From DATIXD01 sp035518875 (GTDB taxonomy: Bacteria > Pseudomonadota > Gammaproteobacteria > Methylococcales > Methylococcaceae): 22,647 nucleotides of DNA. How positions within the stretch are numbered: the first letter of the stretch is position 1; every line of letters starts with the position of its first letter. A program made the translations under genes and the position numbers. Shown in pieces: positions 8,428 through 15,914 of the stretch. Location: contig DATIXD010000226.1 in assembly GCA_035518875.1 (NCBI GenBank), forward strand, positions 1 to 22,647. The letters run 5' to 3'. The notes beneath the pieces were generated by a model, which saw nothing but the letters and a program-made list of their open reading frames with translations, did not search any database and had not been told where the DNA came from.

Positions 8428-9183
8428 ATGCACATTCTCATAAGCAATGACGACGGTTACTCCGCCACAGGACTGATCGCCTTGGCGAACGCCCTGAAAG
8501 ACCTAGCGGAAATCACCGTGGTGGCGCCGGAGCGAAATCGCAGCGGGGCGAGCAATTCGCTGACATTGGAAAGGCCGTTGCGCGTCAGCAAGACCGAAGG
8601 CGGCTTCATCAAGGTCGATGGCACGCCGACCGACTGCGTCCATCTGGCCATCACCGGCCTGCTCGACCGCGAGCCCGACATGGTCTTCGCCGGCATCAAC
8701 CACGGCTCCAACCTGGGCGATGACGTCATCTATTCCGGCACCGTCGCGGCGGCCACCGAGGGCCGCTTTCTGGGTCTGCCGGCGGTCGCCATCTCGCTGG
8801 CGGGGAGCAATCCGGTCCATTTCGATACGGCCGCGCAAGTGGCCGTGCGTCTGCTCGAAAACATCCAACGCTATCCGCTGCCCGCCGATACCATCCTGAA
8901 CGTCAATGTCCCGGACATCGCCTTGAGCGAAATCCGCGGGTATCAGGCCACCCGCCTGGGCCAGCGGCACAAGGCGGAACCGGTCATCAAAACCGCCGAT
9001 CCGCGCGGGCGGGAAATTTACTGGGTCGGCTGCGCGGGCCCGGAACAGGACGCCGGCCCCGGCACCGATTTTTACGCGCTCCGTAACCGGTACGTGTCGG
9101 TTACCCCCTTGCAGATCGACCTCACCCGCTACGAAAGCGTGGAGCGTCTTAAGGATTGGCTGCCGCGCGAGATTTCCTCATGA
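8428..9183 (+). CDS. surE: 5'/3'-nucleotidase SurE
   Basis: 251 residues from ATG 8428. The N-terminus MHILISNDDGYSATGL is diagnostic, and the metal ligands D8, D9, S39 and N91 (FAGINHGSNLGDDV) are in place. SurE is a cytoplasmic metal-dependent phosphatase that acts on nucleoside monophosphates and is linked to stress and stationary-phase survival. Length matches the family (about 250). An upstream TTG at 8386 would add 14 residues before the conserved Met and is rejected. The stop overlaps the pcm start (ATGA at 9180-9183), implying translational coupling as in many Proteobacteria. Confidence 0.96.
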   Translation: MHILISNDDGYSATGLIALANALKDLAEITVVAPERNRSGASNSLTLERPLRVSKTEGGFIKVDGTPTDCVHLAITGLLDREPDMVFAGINHGSNLGDDVIYSGTVAAATEGRFLGLPAVAISLAGSNPVHFDTAAQVAVRLLENIQRYPLPADTILNVNVPDIALSEIRGYQATRLGQRHKAEPVIKTADPRGREIYWVGCAGPEQDAGPGTDFYALRNRYVSVTPLQIDLTRYESVERLKDWLPREISS

Positions 9184-9839
9184 ATCTGCGCCTTCGGGGC
9201 ATCGGCATGACCTCCCACCGCACCCGCGAGCGCATGATCGCGCGTATGAAGGAGCAAGGGGTCGGCAATCCGGCGGTCCTGGAGGTGATGTTGAGTACAC
9301 CGCGGCACATTTTCGTGGAGGAAGCCTTCGCCAGTCGGGCGTATGAGGATATGGCGCTACCCATCGGCTTCAACCAGACGATTTCCCAGCCCTATGTGGT
9401 CGCCCGCATGACCGAACTGTTGCTGGAAAAAGGCCCGCTGAACAAGGTGCTGGAGGTCGGCACAGGATCGGGTTATCAGACCGCCGTGCTGGCGCAGTTG
9501 AGCAAGCTGGTGTACACGGTGGAGCGCATTTATCCCTTGCAGCAACGCGCCCGACGCTGCCTTCAGGAACTTCACCTGCGCAACGTTCGCATGAAGCACA
9601 GCGATGGCGGCTGGGGCTGGGAGGATTACGCTCCTTATGACGGCATTTTGGTTACCGCCGCGCCCGCCGAGCCGCCGCAAGCGCTGCTGGAACAACTGGG
9701 CCGCGGCGGCGTCATGATTATCCCGGTTGGTGGCGGCTCCGAGCAGGTCTTGCAACGCATCACCCGCACCGCCTCGGGACTTGAAGTCGAAATCGTCGAA
9801 CCGGTCAGTTTCGTGCCGCTGCTCGCCGGCATCGTCTGA
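9180..9839 (+). CDS. pcm: Protein-L-isoaspartate O-methyltransferase
   Basis: 219 residues from ATG 9180, overlapping the surE stop by four bases. The family motifs are present: the active-site loop QTISQP at residues 66-71 and the SAM-binding motif I, LEVGTGSGYQ, at residues 91-100. A motif II/III region follows (YDGILVTAAPAEPP, GGVMIIPVG). The enzyme transfers a methyl group from S-adenosylmethionine to isoaspartyl residues, starting repair of aged proteins in the cytoplasm. Length is normal. Pairing with surE is classic. Here a DedA gene follows instead of nlpD and rpoS. Confidence 0.96.
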   Translation: MNLRLRGIGMTSHRTRERMIARMKEQGVGNPAVLEVMLSTPRHIFVEEAFASRAYEDMALPIGFNQTISQPYVVARMTELLLEKGPLNKVLEVGTGSGYQTAVLAQLSKLVYTVERIYPLQQRARRCLQELHLRNVRMKHSDGGWGWEDYAPYDGILVTAAPAEPPQALLEQLGRGGVMIIPVGGGSEQVLQRITRTASGLEVEIVEPVSFVPLLAGIV

Positions 9840-9871
9840 GACCGAGCCAATACAGAGAGAGAAACAACCGC

Positions 9872-10498
9872 GTGCTACACGAAGCAATCAACTGGCTAGT
9901 CACGACCATCGGTACGATGGGCTACACCGGGATATTCCTGCTGATGGCCATGGAGAGTTCAGTCATTCCGATCCCCAGCGAGGTCGTCATACCACCCGCC
10001 GGCTACTTGGCCCAGCAGGGCAAGATGAACATGATGCTGGTGATCTTGAGCGGCACCCTGGGCAGCCTGGTAGGCGCCTACGCCAACTATTTCGCCGCGC
10101 GCTATCTCGGCCGTCCCCTGCTGTTGAAGTTCGGCAAATACGTCTGGATCACGGAGCGCCATTTCAACCGGGTCGAAAGCTTTTTCACTCGTCACGGCGA
10201 AATCTCCACTTTCATAGGCCGGCTCCTGCCGGTCGCCCGTCATCTGATTTCCCTGCCGGCGGGTCTTGCCAATATGAATCATATCCGATTTTCCGTTTAC
10301 ACCCTGCTCGGCTCCGCCATCTGGGTGACGGTGCTGGCCTGGATCGGCTATTTCATCGGTCAGAACCAAGAGCTGATCATTCGCTATTCCCACCAGGCAG
10401 TACTCTCCGTCATGGTTTTCAGCCTCATGCTGGTGGCGATCTACGTGAAGTTGCACAGAAGAAAAGCCGCAAAGGCGCCCGCATCAGAACAAAAGTGA
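9872..10498 (+). CDS. DedA family membrane protein
   Basis: 208 residues from GTG 9872 with an AGAGAGA-like purine run about 10 bases upstream. The pattern is typical of DedA: an N-terminal ESSVIPIPSEVVIPPAGYLA block, a second conserved region with FFTRHGEISTFIGRLLP and VARHLISLPAGLA, then hydrophobic helices. DedA proteins are inner-membrane proteins, several of which work as lipid (undecaprenyl phosphate or phospholipid) flippases and support proton motive force and envelope integrity. The conserved acidic residue near the N-terminus (E of ESSVIPIPSE) and the G-R of FIGRLLP are present. The gap to pcm is 32 bases, so it is probably in the same operon. Confidence 0.92.
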   Translation: MLHEAINWLVTTIGTMGYTGIFLLMAMESSVIPIPSEVVIPPAGYLAQQGKMNMMLVILSGTLGSLVGAYANYFAARYLGRPLLLKFGKYVWITERHFNRVESFFTRHGEISTFIGRLLPVARHLISLPAGLANMNHIRFSVYTLLGSAIWVTVLAWIGYFIGQNQELIIRYSHQAVLSVMVFSLMLVAIYVKLHRRKAAKAPASEQK

Positions 10499-10520
10499 AT
10501 GCGGACGGCCGCAAACCGCC

Positions 10521-11717
10521 ATGTTGATTCGCCCCTTTTCCTGTAGCCGCCTGCCCCGCATTGTCTTCGGCCCCGGCCAGATCGGACAGTTGCCGACTCT
10601 GGCCCGGCAATACGGCAAGCAAGCGCTGCTGATCACCGGCGCACATTCGTTCAGAAAATCCGAACATTGGGACCGACTACTCAGACAGCTCGCGGAAAAA
10701 GGAGTGGCTATCGAGGACATGATCGTCAGCCGCGAGCCTTCCCCGCAACTGGTGGACGAAGCCGTCAGCCGGCATCGCGGACGGGCAATCGCGGTCGTGA
10801 TCGGCATCGGCGGCGGCAGTGTTTTGGACGCCGCCAAGGCGATCGCCGGCCTGCTTCCGCACGGCAATTCCGTGATGGATCATCTGGAAGGCGTCGGCCG
10901 CAATATTCCCTACACCGGCCCGGCTACCCCCTTCATCGCCGTACCCACCACCGCCGGGACCGGCAGCGAGGCCACCAAGAATGCCGTCCTCAGCGTTCAG
11001 GGTGAAAACGGCTTCAAGAAATCCTTTCGCCACGACGCTCTGGTGCCCGAGTACGCGCTCGTCGATCCCGAGCTTTTGGTAAGCTGCCCGCCAGAGCTGA
11101 TCGCGGCCGATGGCATGGACGCCTTCACTCAGTTATTGGAATCCTACGTCTCCGCCCGGGCCAACCCGATGACCGACGCGCTCGCCTTAAGCGGGATGCA
11201 GGCCTTTCGCAACGGCTTTTTTTCGGCCTGGCGCGGTGGCGACAGCGCCGAGGCGCGGGAAGGACGCAGCGCGATCGCCTATGCCTCGTTGATGTCCGGC
11301 ATCACCCTTGCCCAAGTCGGACTGGGCTCGGTGCACGGATTGGCCGCCCCGCTCGGGGCTTTCTTCCCGATCCCTCATGGTCTCGCCTGCGGGACCCTGC
11401 TGGCGGAAGCGACGGCGGTGAACATACGCGCCCTGCGCGAGAGGGACGTGGAAAACCCCGCGCTGGCCAAATACGCCCAAATCGCGGCATTACTGACCGG
11501 CCGCAGTCATCGCAGCGAAGATGAGGCCGGTACCGCTCTGGTGGCATTGCTGCGCCAGTGGACGGAAACGCTGGCGTTGAAACGGCTCGGTCATTTTGGC
11601 GTCGACGACGGCCGCATCGAGACAATCGTCGCCAATTCACGCGGCAGCAGCATGCAAACCAATCCCATCCCCCTGACTGACGACGAAATCGCCGAAATAG
11701 TCAAGGCACGGCTGTAG
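10521..11717 (+). CDS. Iron-containing (type III) alcohol dehydrogenase
   Basis: 398 residues from ATG 10521, 22 bases after the dedA stop. The Rossmann-like nucleotide motif GGGS is at residues 97-100 (GIGGGSVLDAAKA) and the family signature FIAVPTTAGTGSEATKNAV follows at about 138-156. Of the four usual metal ligands, D200, H272 (GSVHGLAAP) and H286 (PIPHGLACG) are present, but the first His (expected in DALTHAIE) is Gln204 (DAFTQLLES). Enzymes of the family reduce aldehydes or oxidise alcohols with NAD(P). Substrate is unknown. A GC hairpin follows the stop. The neighbouring acyl-CoA synthetase suggests a role in aldehyde/acyl metabolism, which is an inference. Confidence 0.9.
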   Translation: MLIRPFSCSRLPRIVFGPGQIGQLPTLARQYGKQALLITGAHSFRKSEHWDRLLRQLAEKGVAIEDMIVSREPSPQLVDEAVSRHRGRAIAVVIGIGGGSVLDAAKAIAGLLPHGNSVMDHLEGVGRNIPYTGPATPFIAVPTTAGTGSEATKNAVLSVQGENGFKKSFRHDALVPEYALVDPELLVSCPPELIAADGMDAFTQLLESYVSARANPMTDALALSGMQAFRNGFFSAWRGGDSAEAREGRSAIAYASLMSGITLAQVGLGSVHGLAAPLGAFFPIPHGLACGTLLAEATAVNIRALRERDVENPALAKYAQIAALLTGRSHRSEDEAGTALVALLRQWTETLALKRLGHFGVDDGRIETIVANSRGSSMQTNPIPLTDDEIAEIVKARL

Positions 11718-11735
11718 GGCGGCGTTCAGGCCGCC
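11718..11735 (+). terminator. GC hairpin after the alcohol dehydrogenase gene
   Basis: GGCGGC-gttcag-GCCGCC begins immediately after the TAG stop. There is no U tract, so it may be a weak or Rho-assisted terminator, or an mRNA-stabilising hairpin between this gene and the next. Confidence 0.35.
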
Positions 11736-11780
11736 AAACAGAGGCCGTTTCGACCATCAAATTAAATCGGAGAACCCTGC

Positions 11781-14459
11781 ATGGGTAGGCACTACCTGGA
11801 ACATCTGTTTACGCCATCTTCCATCGCCGTGTTCGGCGCTAGCGAACTGCCCGACTCGGTTGGCGCGCGCGTTTATCAGAACCTCCTGGCCAGCGGCTTC
11901 GCTGGCCAGGTGTATGCGATCAATCCCAAATACGAGTCCATCGGCGACAAGCCCTGCTACCCTTCGCTGCATGTGGTCAACGAGCCGGTGGATCTGGCCG
12001 TCATCGCCACCCCTGCCGCTACCGTCCCCGGCATCATCCGCGCCTGCGGGGAACATCATGTGAAGGCGGCCATCGTACTCTCCGCCGGCTTCGGCGAACG
12101 GGCGGGTGGAAGTAAGGGGCTGGAACGCGCGCTGCTGGACGAGGCTCAGCGTTACCAAATTCGCATTCTCGGCCCGAATTGCCTCGGGATGATGCGCCCT
12201 TCCATCGGCGTGAATGCGACTTTCAGCAACAACGTCGCACAGCCCGGCTCGCTGGCCCTTATCTCCCAATCCGGCGCCTTGTGCACGGCCATACTCGATT
12301 GGGCCGGCGCCCACCATATCGGCTTTTCCACGATGGTCTCTGTGGGCGATGCCGCCGATGTGGGTTTCGGAGACATTCTCGACTATCTTGCGCTCGATCC
12401 CGAGACCCGCAGCATCTTGATGTACGTGGAGGGCGTGCGCGACGCGCGGCGCTTCATGAGCGGCCTCAGGGCTGCGGCCCGGATGAAGCCGGTCATCGTC
12501 ATCAAGGCCGGCCGCCATGCCGAGGGCTCGCGCGCTGCCCTATCGCACACCGGCTCGCTGGTGGGTGCCGACGACGTCTTCGACGCGGCCCTGCAACGCG
12601 CCGGCGTGGTGCGCGCCAACACCATCGAGCAACTGTTCGCGGCGGCGCAATTGCTGTCGACGCCGCACCGGGTAAGGGGCAATCGGCTCGCCATCATCAC
12701 CAACGCCGGCGGTCCCGGCGTCATGGCCACGGACCGGGCGGTGGAACAAGGCATCAAGCTCGCCGAGCTCAGCGACGCCACGATGCAGCGTCTTGACCAA
12801 GTGCTGCCAAAGTGTTGGTCCCGCAACAACCCGCTCGACATCCTCGGCGACGCCACGCCGGAGCGCTATCGGGCGGCGGTCGAAGCTTGCCTGGCCGATG
12901 ACCAGGTGGACGGGCTTTTGGTGATGTTGACCCCGCAGGCCATGACCCAGCCGACGGAAGCCGCGAAAGCCGTGATTCGAGCCGGCCGCGAAAGCAAAAA
13001 GCCCATGCTGACTTGCTGGTTGGGCGAAACCCAGGTGAACAAGGGACGGAAAATCTTTGCGCGCAGCCGGATTTCCACCTTCGTCAACCCGGAAAGCGCC
13101 TTGGAAGCCTTCAGTTATCTCACCCAGTACCGTCAGAACCAGGAAATGCTGATGCAGGCGCCGGGGCCACTGGCCGAGCTCGACCCGCCCGATATCGAGG
13201 GCGCACAGCTCATCATCGAAGGCGCGCTGGCGGAAAGCCGCAGCTTGCTCTCGAGCCTGGAAACTCGTGCGCTGCTTAGGGCTTTCAACATTCCCATGGT
13301 TCCGGCCATGGCCGCCCGCTCGCCCAACGAGGCGTTGGCCGCCGCCGAGTATCTGGGCTTTCCGGTGGCCATGAAAATCCTCTCGCCCGATATCACCCAC
13401 AAGTCCGATGTCGGCGGCGTCCGCCTCAACATCAACCGGGCTCAGGCGGTTCGCCATGTCTACAGCGAGATGATGGAACACGCGCAAGCCGCTCGCCCCG
13501 GCGCGCGCCTGGAGGGCGTCAGCATCGAGAAAATGTATCGCAAGGCCAGTGGACGGGAAGTGCTGGTGGGCGTGATCGACGACCCGGTGTTCGGGCCGGT
13601 CGTCAGCTTCGGCGCCGGCGGAACGGCCGTGGAAATCCTCCGCGACCGCGCCGTGGCGCTGCCCCCGCTTAACCAGCACATCGTCCGCTCCATGATACGC
13701 CAGACCCAAGTCTCGAAGATGCTGGGCGAATTCCGCGGGCTCGCGCCGGTCAATCTCGACGCCGTCGTGCAAGTGCTGCTGCGGGTTTCGGAAATGGTTT
13801 GCGAGCTGCCGCAGATCAAGGAAATGGATATCAATCCCCTGATGGTGGACGAGGAAGGCGCATTCGCCCTGGATGCCCGCATCGTTGTGCATTATCAGGC
13901 GGCTGGCCGGCGGCCCTACGACCACATGGCCGTTCATCCTTATCCGAGCCATTTGGTCAGCCATTGGCAGCTGTCGGACGGCACGGACATCACGCTGAGG
14001 CCGATCCGTCCGGAAGACGCCGAAATCGAGCAGGCTTTCGTCCGCAGCCTCTCCCAGGAAGCCAAATATTTTCGGTTCATGGAATCGATTCAGGAACTCA
14101 GTCAGGAGATGCTGGTCCGCTTTACCCAGCTCGACTACCAGCGCGAACTAGCTTTCATCGCCACCACCAAACTCGATGGCCGGGAAGTCGAGCTGGGCGT
14201 GGCCCGCTATTTCACTAACCCGGACGGGGAAAGCGGCGAATTCGCGCTGGTTGTCGCCGACGAGTGGCAACGCAAAGGTGTCGGCACCCGATTGATGTCC
14301 TGTCTCATCGAAGCCGCTCGCGAGAAAGGTTTCCGAACGCTGCAGGGCGAGGTTTTGGCCAACAACGCCAAGATGTTGCAGCTCATGACCAAGCTTGGCT
14401 TCACCAGCCGGCTGAAAACCGAAGAACCGGGGGTGATGGTGGTGACGAAGGCATTGTGA
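11781..14459 (+). CDS. NDP-forming acyl-CoA synthetase fused to GNAT acetyltransferase (Pat-like)
   Basis: 892 residues from ATG 11781, with GGAG nine bases upstream. Domains in order: CoA-binding Rossmann domain (about 8-135, SSIAVFGASELPDSVGAR), succinyl-CoA-ligase-like domains (about 150-460), ATP-grasp (about 490-705, with K532 and HKSDVGG at 540-546) and GNAT (about 730-892). The GNAT part has Glu820 in SGEFALVV and the acyl-CoA loop QRKGVG at 830-835. This is the architecture of Pat (PatZ/YfiQ), which acetylates lysines such as the catalytic lysine of acetyl-CoA synthetase. Unlike E. coli PatZ, which as I recall has Asn there, this protein retains the phosphohistidine motif SHTG (His256). 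The synthetase half may therefore still work. No symbol is given because the function may differ. Confidence 0.9.
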   Translation: MGRHYLEHLFTPSSIAVFGASELPDSVGARVYQNLLASGFAGQVYAINPKYESIGDKPCYPSLHVVNEPVDLAVIATPAATVPGIIRACGEHHVKAAIVLSAGFGERAGGSKGLERALLDEAQRYQIRILGPNCLGMMRPSIGVNATFSNNVAQPGSLALISQSGALCTAILDWAGAHHIGFSTMVSVGDAADVGFGDILDYLALDPETRSILMYVEGVRDARRFMSGLRAAARMKPVIVIKAGRHAEGSRAALSHTGSLVGADDVFDAALQRAGVVRANTIEQLFAAAQLLSTPHRVRGNRLAIITNAGGPGVMATDRAVEQGIKLAELSDATMQRLDQVLPKCWSRNNPLDILGDATPERYRAAVEACLADDQVDGLLVMLTPQAMTQPTEAAKAVIRAGRESKKPMLTCWLGETQVNKGRKIFARSRISTFVNPESALEAFSYLTQYRQNQEMLMQAPGPLAELDPPDIEGAQLIIEGALAESRSLLSSLETRALLRAFNIPMVPAMAARSPNEALAAAEYLGFPVAMKILSPDITHKSDVGGVRLNINRAQAVRHVYSEMMEHAQAARPGARLEGVSIEKMYRKASGREVLVGVIDDPVFGPVVSFGAGGTAVEILRDRAVALPPLNQHIVRSMIRQTQVSKMLGEFRGLAPVNLDAVVQVLLRVSEMVCELPQIKEMDINPLMVDEEGAFALDARIVVHYQAAGRRPYDHMAVHPYPSHLVSHWQLSDGTDITLRPIRPEDAEIEQAFVRSLSQEAKYFRFMESIQELSQEMLVRFTQLDYQRELAFIATTKLDGREVELGVARYFTNPDGESGEFALVVADEWQRKGVGTRLMSCLIEAAREKGFRTLQGEVLANNAKMLQLMTKLGFTSRLKTEEPGVMVVTKAL

Positions 14460-14473
14460 TTGTGCCGGGGAAC

Positions 14474-14500
14474 CCTCGATTCCGCTGCGGCGCATCGAGG
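14474..14500. terminator. Inverted repeat between converging genes
   Basis: CCTCGAT (14474-14480) pairs with ATCGAGG (14494-14500), and an inner CCG/CGG stem can form in the loop. It lies between the stop at 14459 and the converging stop at 14514, where a bidirectional terminator is expected. There is no clear U tract on either strand. Confidence 0.45.
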
Positions 14501-14513
14501 CTGCACGGTCTTA

Positions 14514-15776
14514 TTACCGGAGAATGATCAGGTAAATGCCGAGTCCCACCATCACCAGGCCGCTGATCAGTTTGAGCCACCTGCCCTCTTTCTCCTGAAG
14601 CCGGCGCTGGCTGAGCGTGATGATGCCGATCGCCAAGACGATGAGATCGTCGAGCATGTAGGCCGCGTTGTAGAGCAGCAGATAGCCGTAATAACTGAAG
14701 CCGCTCAACTGCCGCAGTGTCAATATCCGGGTGTAAAGGGCCGGAAAGCCAGAGGTGCAGAGGAACTCGACAATCTGCACCAATACCGCGAGCGCCACGG
14801 CACCGATCATGGCGCCGCGGAGATTCTCGGCTTGCAGGATACCTCGAGCCCTTGCGTAAATGCCCGGCTTGGCCGCTTCGGGAATCGAAAGCGAAACGCC
14901 CCACCCGTAAGCCCAGAAGTCCTTCAGGTTGATCGCCCCCGCCAGGATCGCGATGGCGGCGATGATGATTTCCGAGGCGCGCGAGAGTCCGATCAGCAAG
15001 AAAAGATTGAGCCAAGCCGCCATGAAAGCGAGATAGGCGACGCCCTCCACCGCGACGAAAGTCCCAGCCACCGCGAACATCCGCATACGATTTTTCATGG
15101 GCGCCAACAGGGAGATCATGAGGATCAAGACCCACATGGAACAAGGATTGAAACCGTCCAGCAGCCCCATCGACACCGTGAACAGCGGTAAACCGACGGT
15201 TTCGAGGGCAATGCGGTGCCCCAGGAGCGTGATTTCGAAGCTTTCCGCTTGGGGTGCCGGTCCGGGTGCGCCCGCTTCGCAGGACAGGCTTTCCTCCGCC
15301 TCGCAACTTCCCGCACTTTGACCAGACTGCCGACTGTGTAGCCGGCTCTCGGACAGCGCGTTCAGGATCAGCTTTCCCGTCGTTGCCTCATCGGAATAGC
15401 CAACGATGATGTGCCCGTGCACGTCAAAGGTCGGCACGCTCACCGAACCTTGGGCCTCGGTAATTTCCCTCAATCGGGACAAGGCGGAAGGGTCCCGGCG
15501 GACATCGCGAAACACAATCCGCAGCTCCGGCCGTTCCCGAGCCAAACCCTCCAAGAATTCCTTGGCTTTGGCGCAGTGCGGACAACCCTCGCGGAGGAAC
15601 ACCTCGACATCGGCAGGTCGCGTAGCCGCCTCGTGGGCAGCGTTCCGGGCAGGCGCCTGCACTACTGCGGCAAGCGACAGCCCGGCAAGGCCGCAAGTCG
15701 ACATCAGAGCCAGAATCAAAGACAATCTGGCGACGAAACTCCTGGCGATCGATCTCAAGAATCCTCCGTTCATCAT
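14514..15776 (-). CDS. Glutaredoxin-like domain fused to DsbD/CcdA-type membrane protein
   Basis: About 420 residues from ATG at 15776 (the next codon is also ATG). A longer ORF from 15854 lacks a signal and is rejected. A signal sequence (ARLSLILALMSTCGLAGLSL) is followed by a redoxin domain with C65-P-H-C68 (FLREGCPHCAKAKEFLEG) and a cis-Pro-like VSVPTFDVHG. A Ser/Gly/Cys-containing linker leads to about six membrane helices with a cysteine in GFNPCSMW and another in FLCTSGFPALY, which match the paired membrane cysteines of CcdA/DsbD. The likely job is moving electrons across the inner membrane to periplasmic thiols. The redoxin part precedes the membrane part and there is no C-terminal thioredoxin, the reverse of classic DsbD. 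Partner unknown. Confidence 0.83.
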   Translation of the reverse strand: MMNGGFLRSIARSFVARLSLILALMSTCGLAGLSLAAVVQAPARNAAHEAATRPADVEVFLREGCPHCAKAKEFLEGLARERPELRIVFRDVRRDPSALSRLREITEAQGSVSVPTFDVHGHIIVGYSDEATTGKLILNALSESRLHSRQSGQSAGSCEAEESLSCEAGAPGPAPQAESFEITLLGHRIALETVGLPLFTVSMGLLDGFNPCSMWVLILMISLLAPMKNRMRMFAVAGTFVAVEGVAYLAFMAAWLNLFLLIGLSRASEIIIAAIAILAGAINLKDFWAYGWGVSLSIPEAAKPGIYARARGILQAENLRGAMIGAVALAVLVQIVEFLCTSGFPALYTRILTLRQLSGFSYYGYLLLYNAAYMLDDLIVLAIGIITLSQRRLQEKEGRWLKLISGLVMVGLGIYLIILR

Positions 15777-15876
15777 GCAATCCACACTGATGTTCGCCCA
15801 TCCGGCGGTCTCGCTCGAACATGCATCGGGGAACCCCCGAACAGCCGCGCGCAACCGGCTTCGAGCCCGTTCGCAT

Positions 15877-15882
15877 TATAAT
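15877..15882 (+). promoter_or_regulatory. Perfect -10 box (TATAAT) of the uvrC-pgsA unit
   Basis: TATAAT stands 32 bases before the chosen uvrC ATG. A transcript would begin near 15889, after the alternative GTG start at 15885, which supports the ATG at 15915. No good -35 hexamer is visible at 16-18 bases upstream. Confidence 0.5.
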
Positions 15883-15914
15883 GGGTGTTTTCGCTGCGCA
15901 TCGTCTCATTCGCA

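Noticed and set aside
12540..13964. A 474-residue open frame on the minus strand
   Set aside because: It is antisense to the well-supported synthetase-GNAT gene and is His/Gly/Arg-rich without any domain. High GC makes long antisense frames common.
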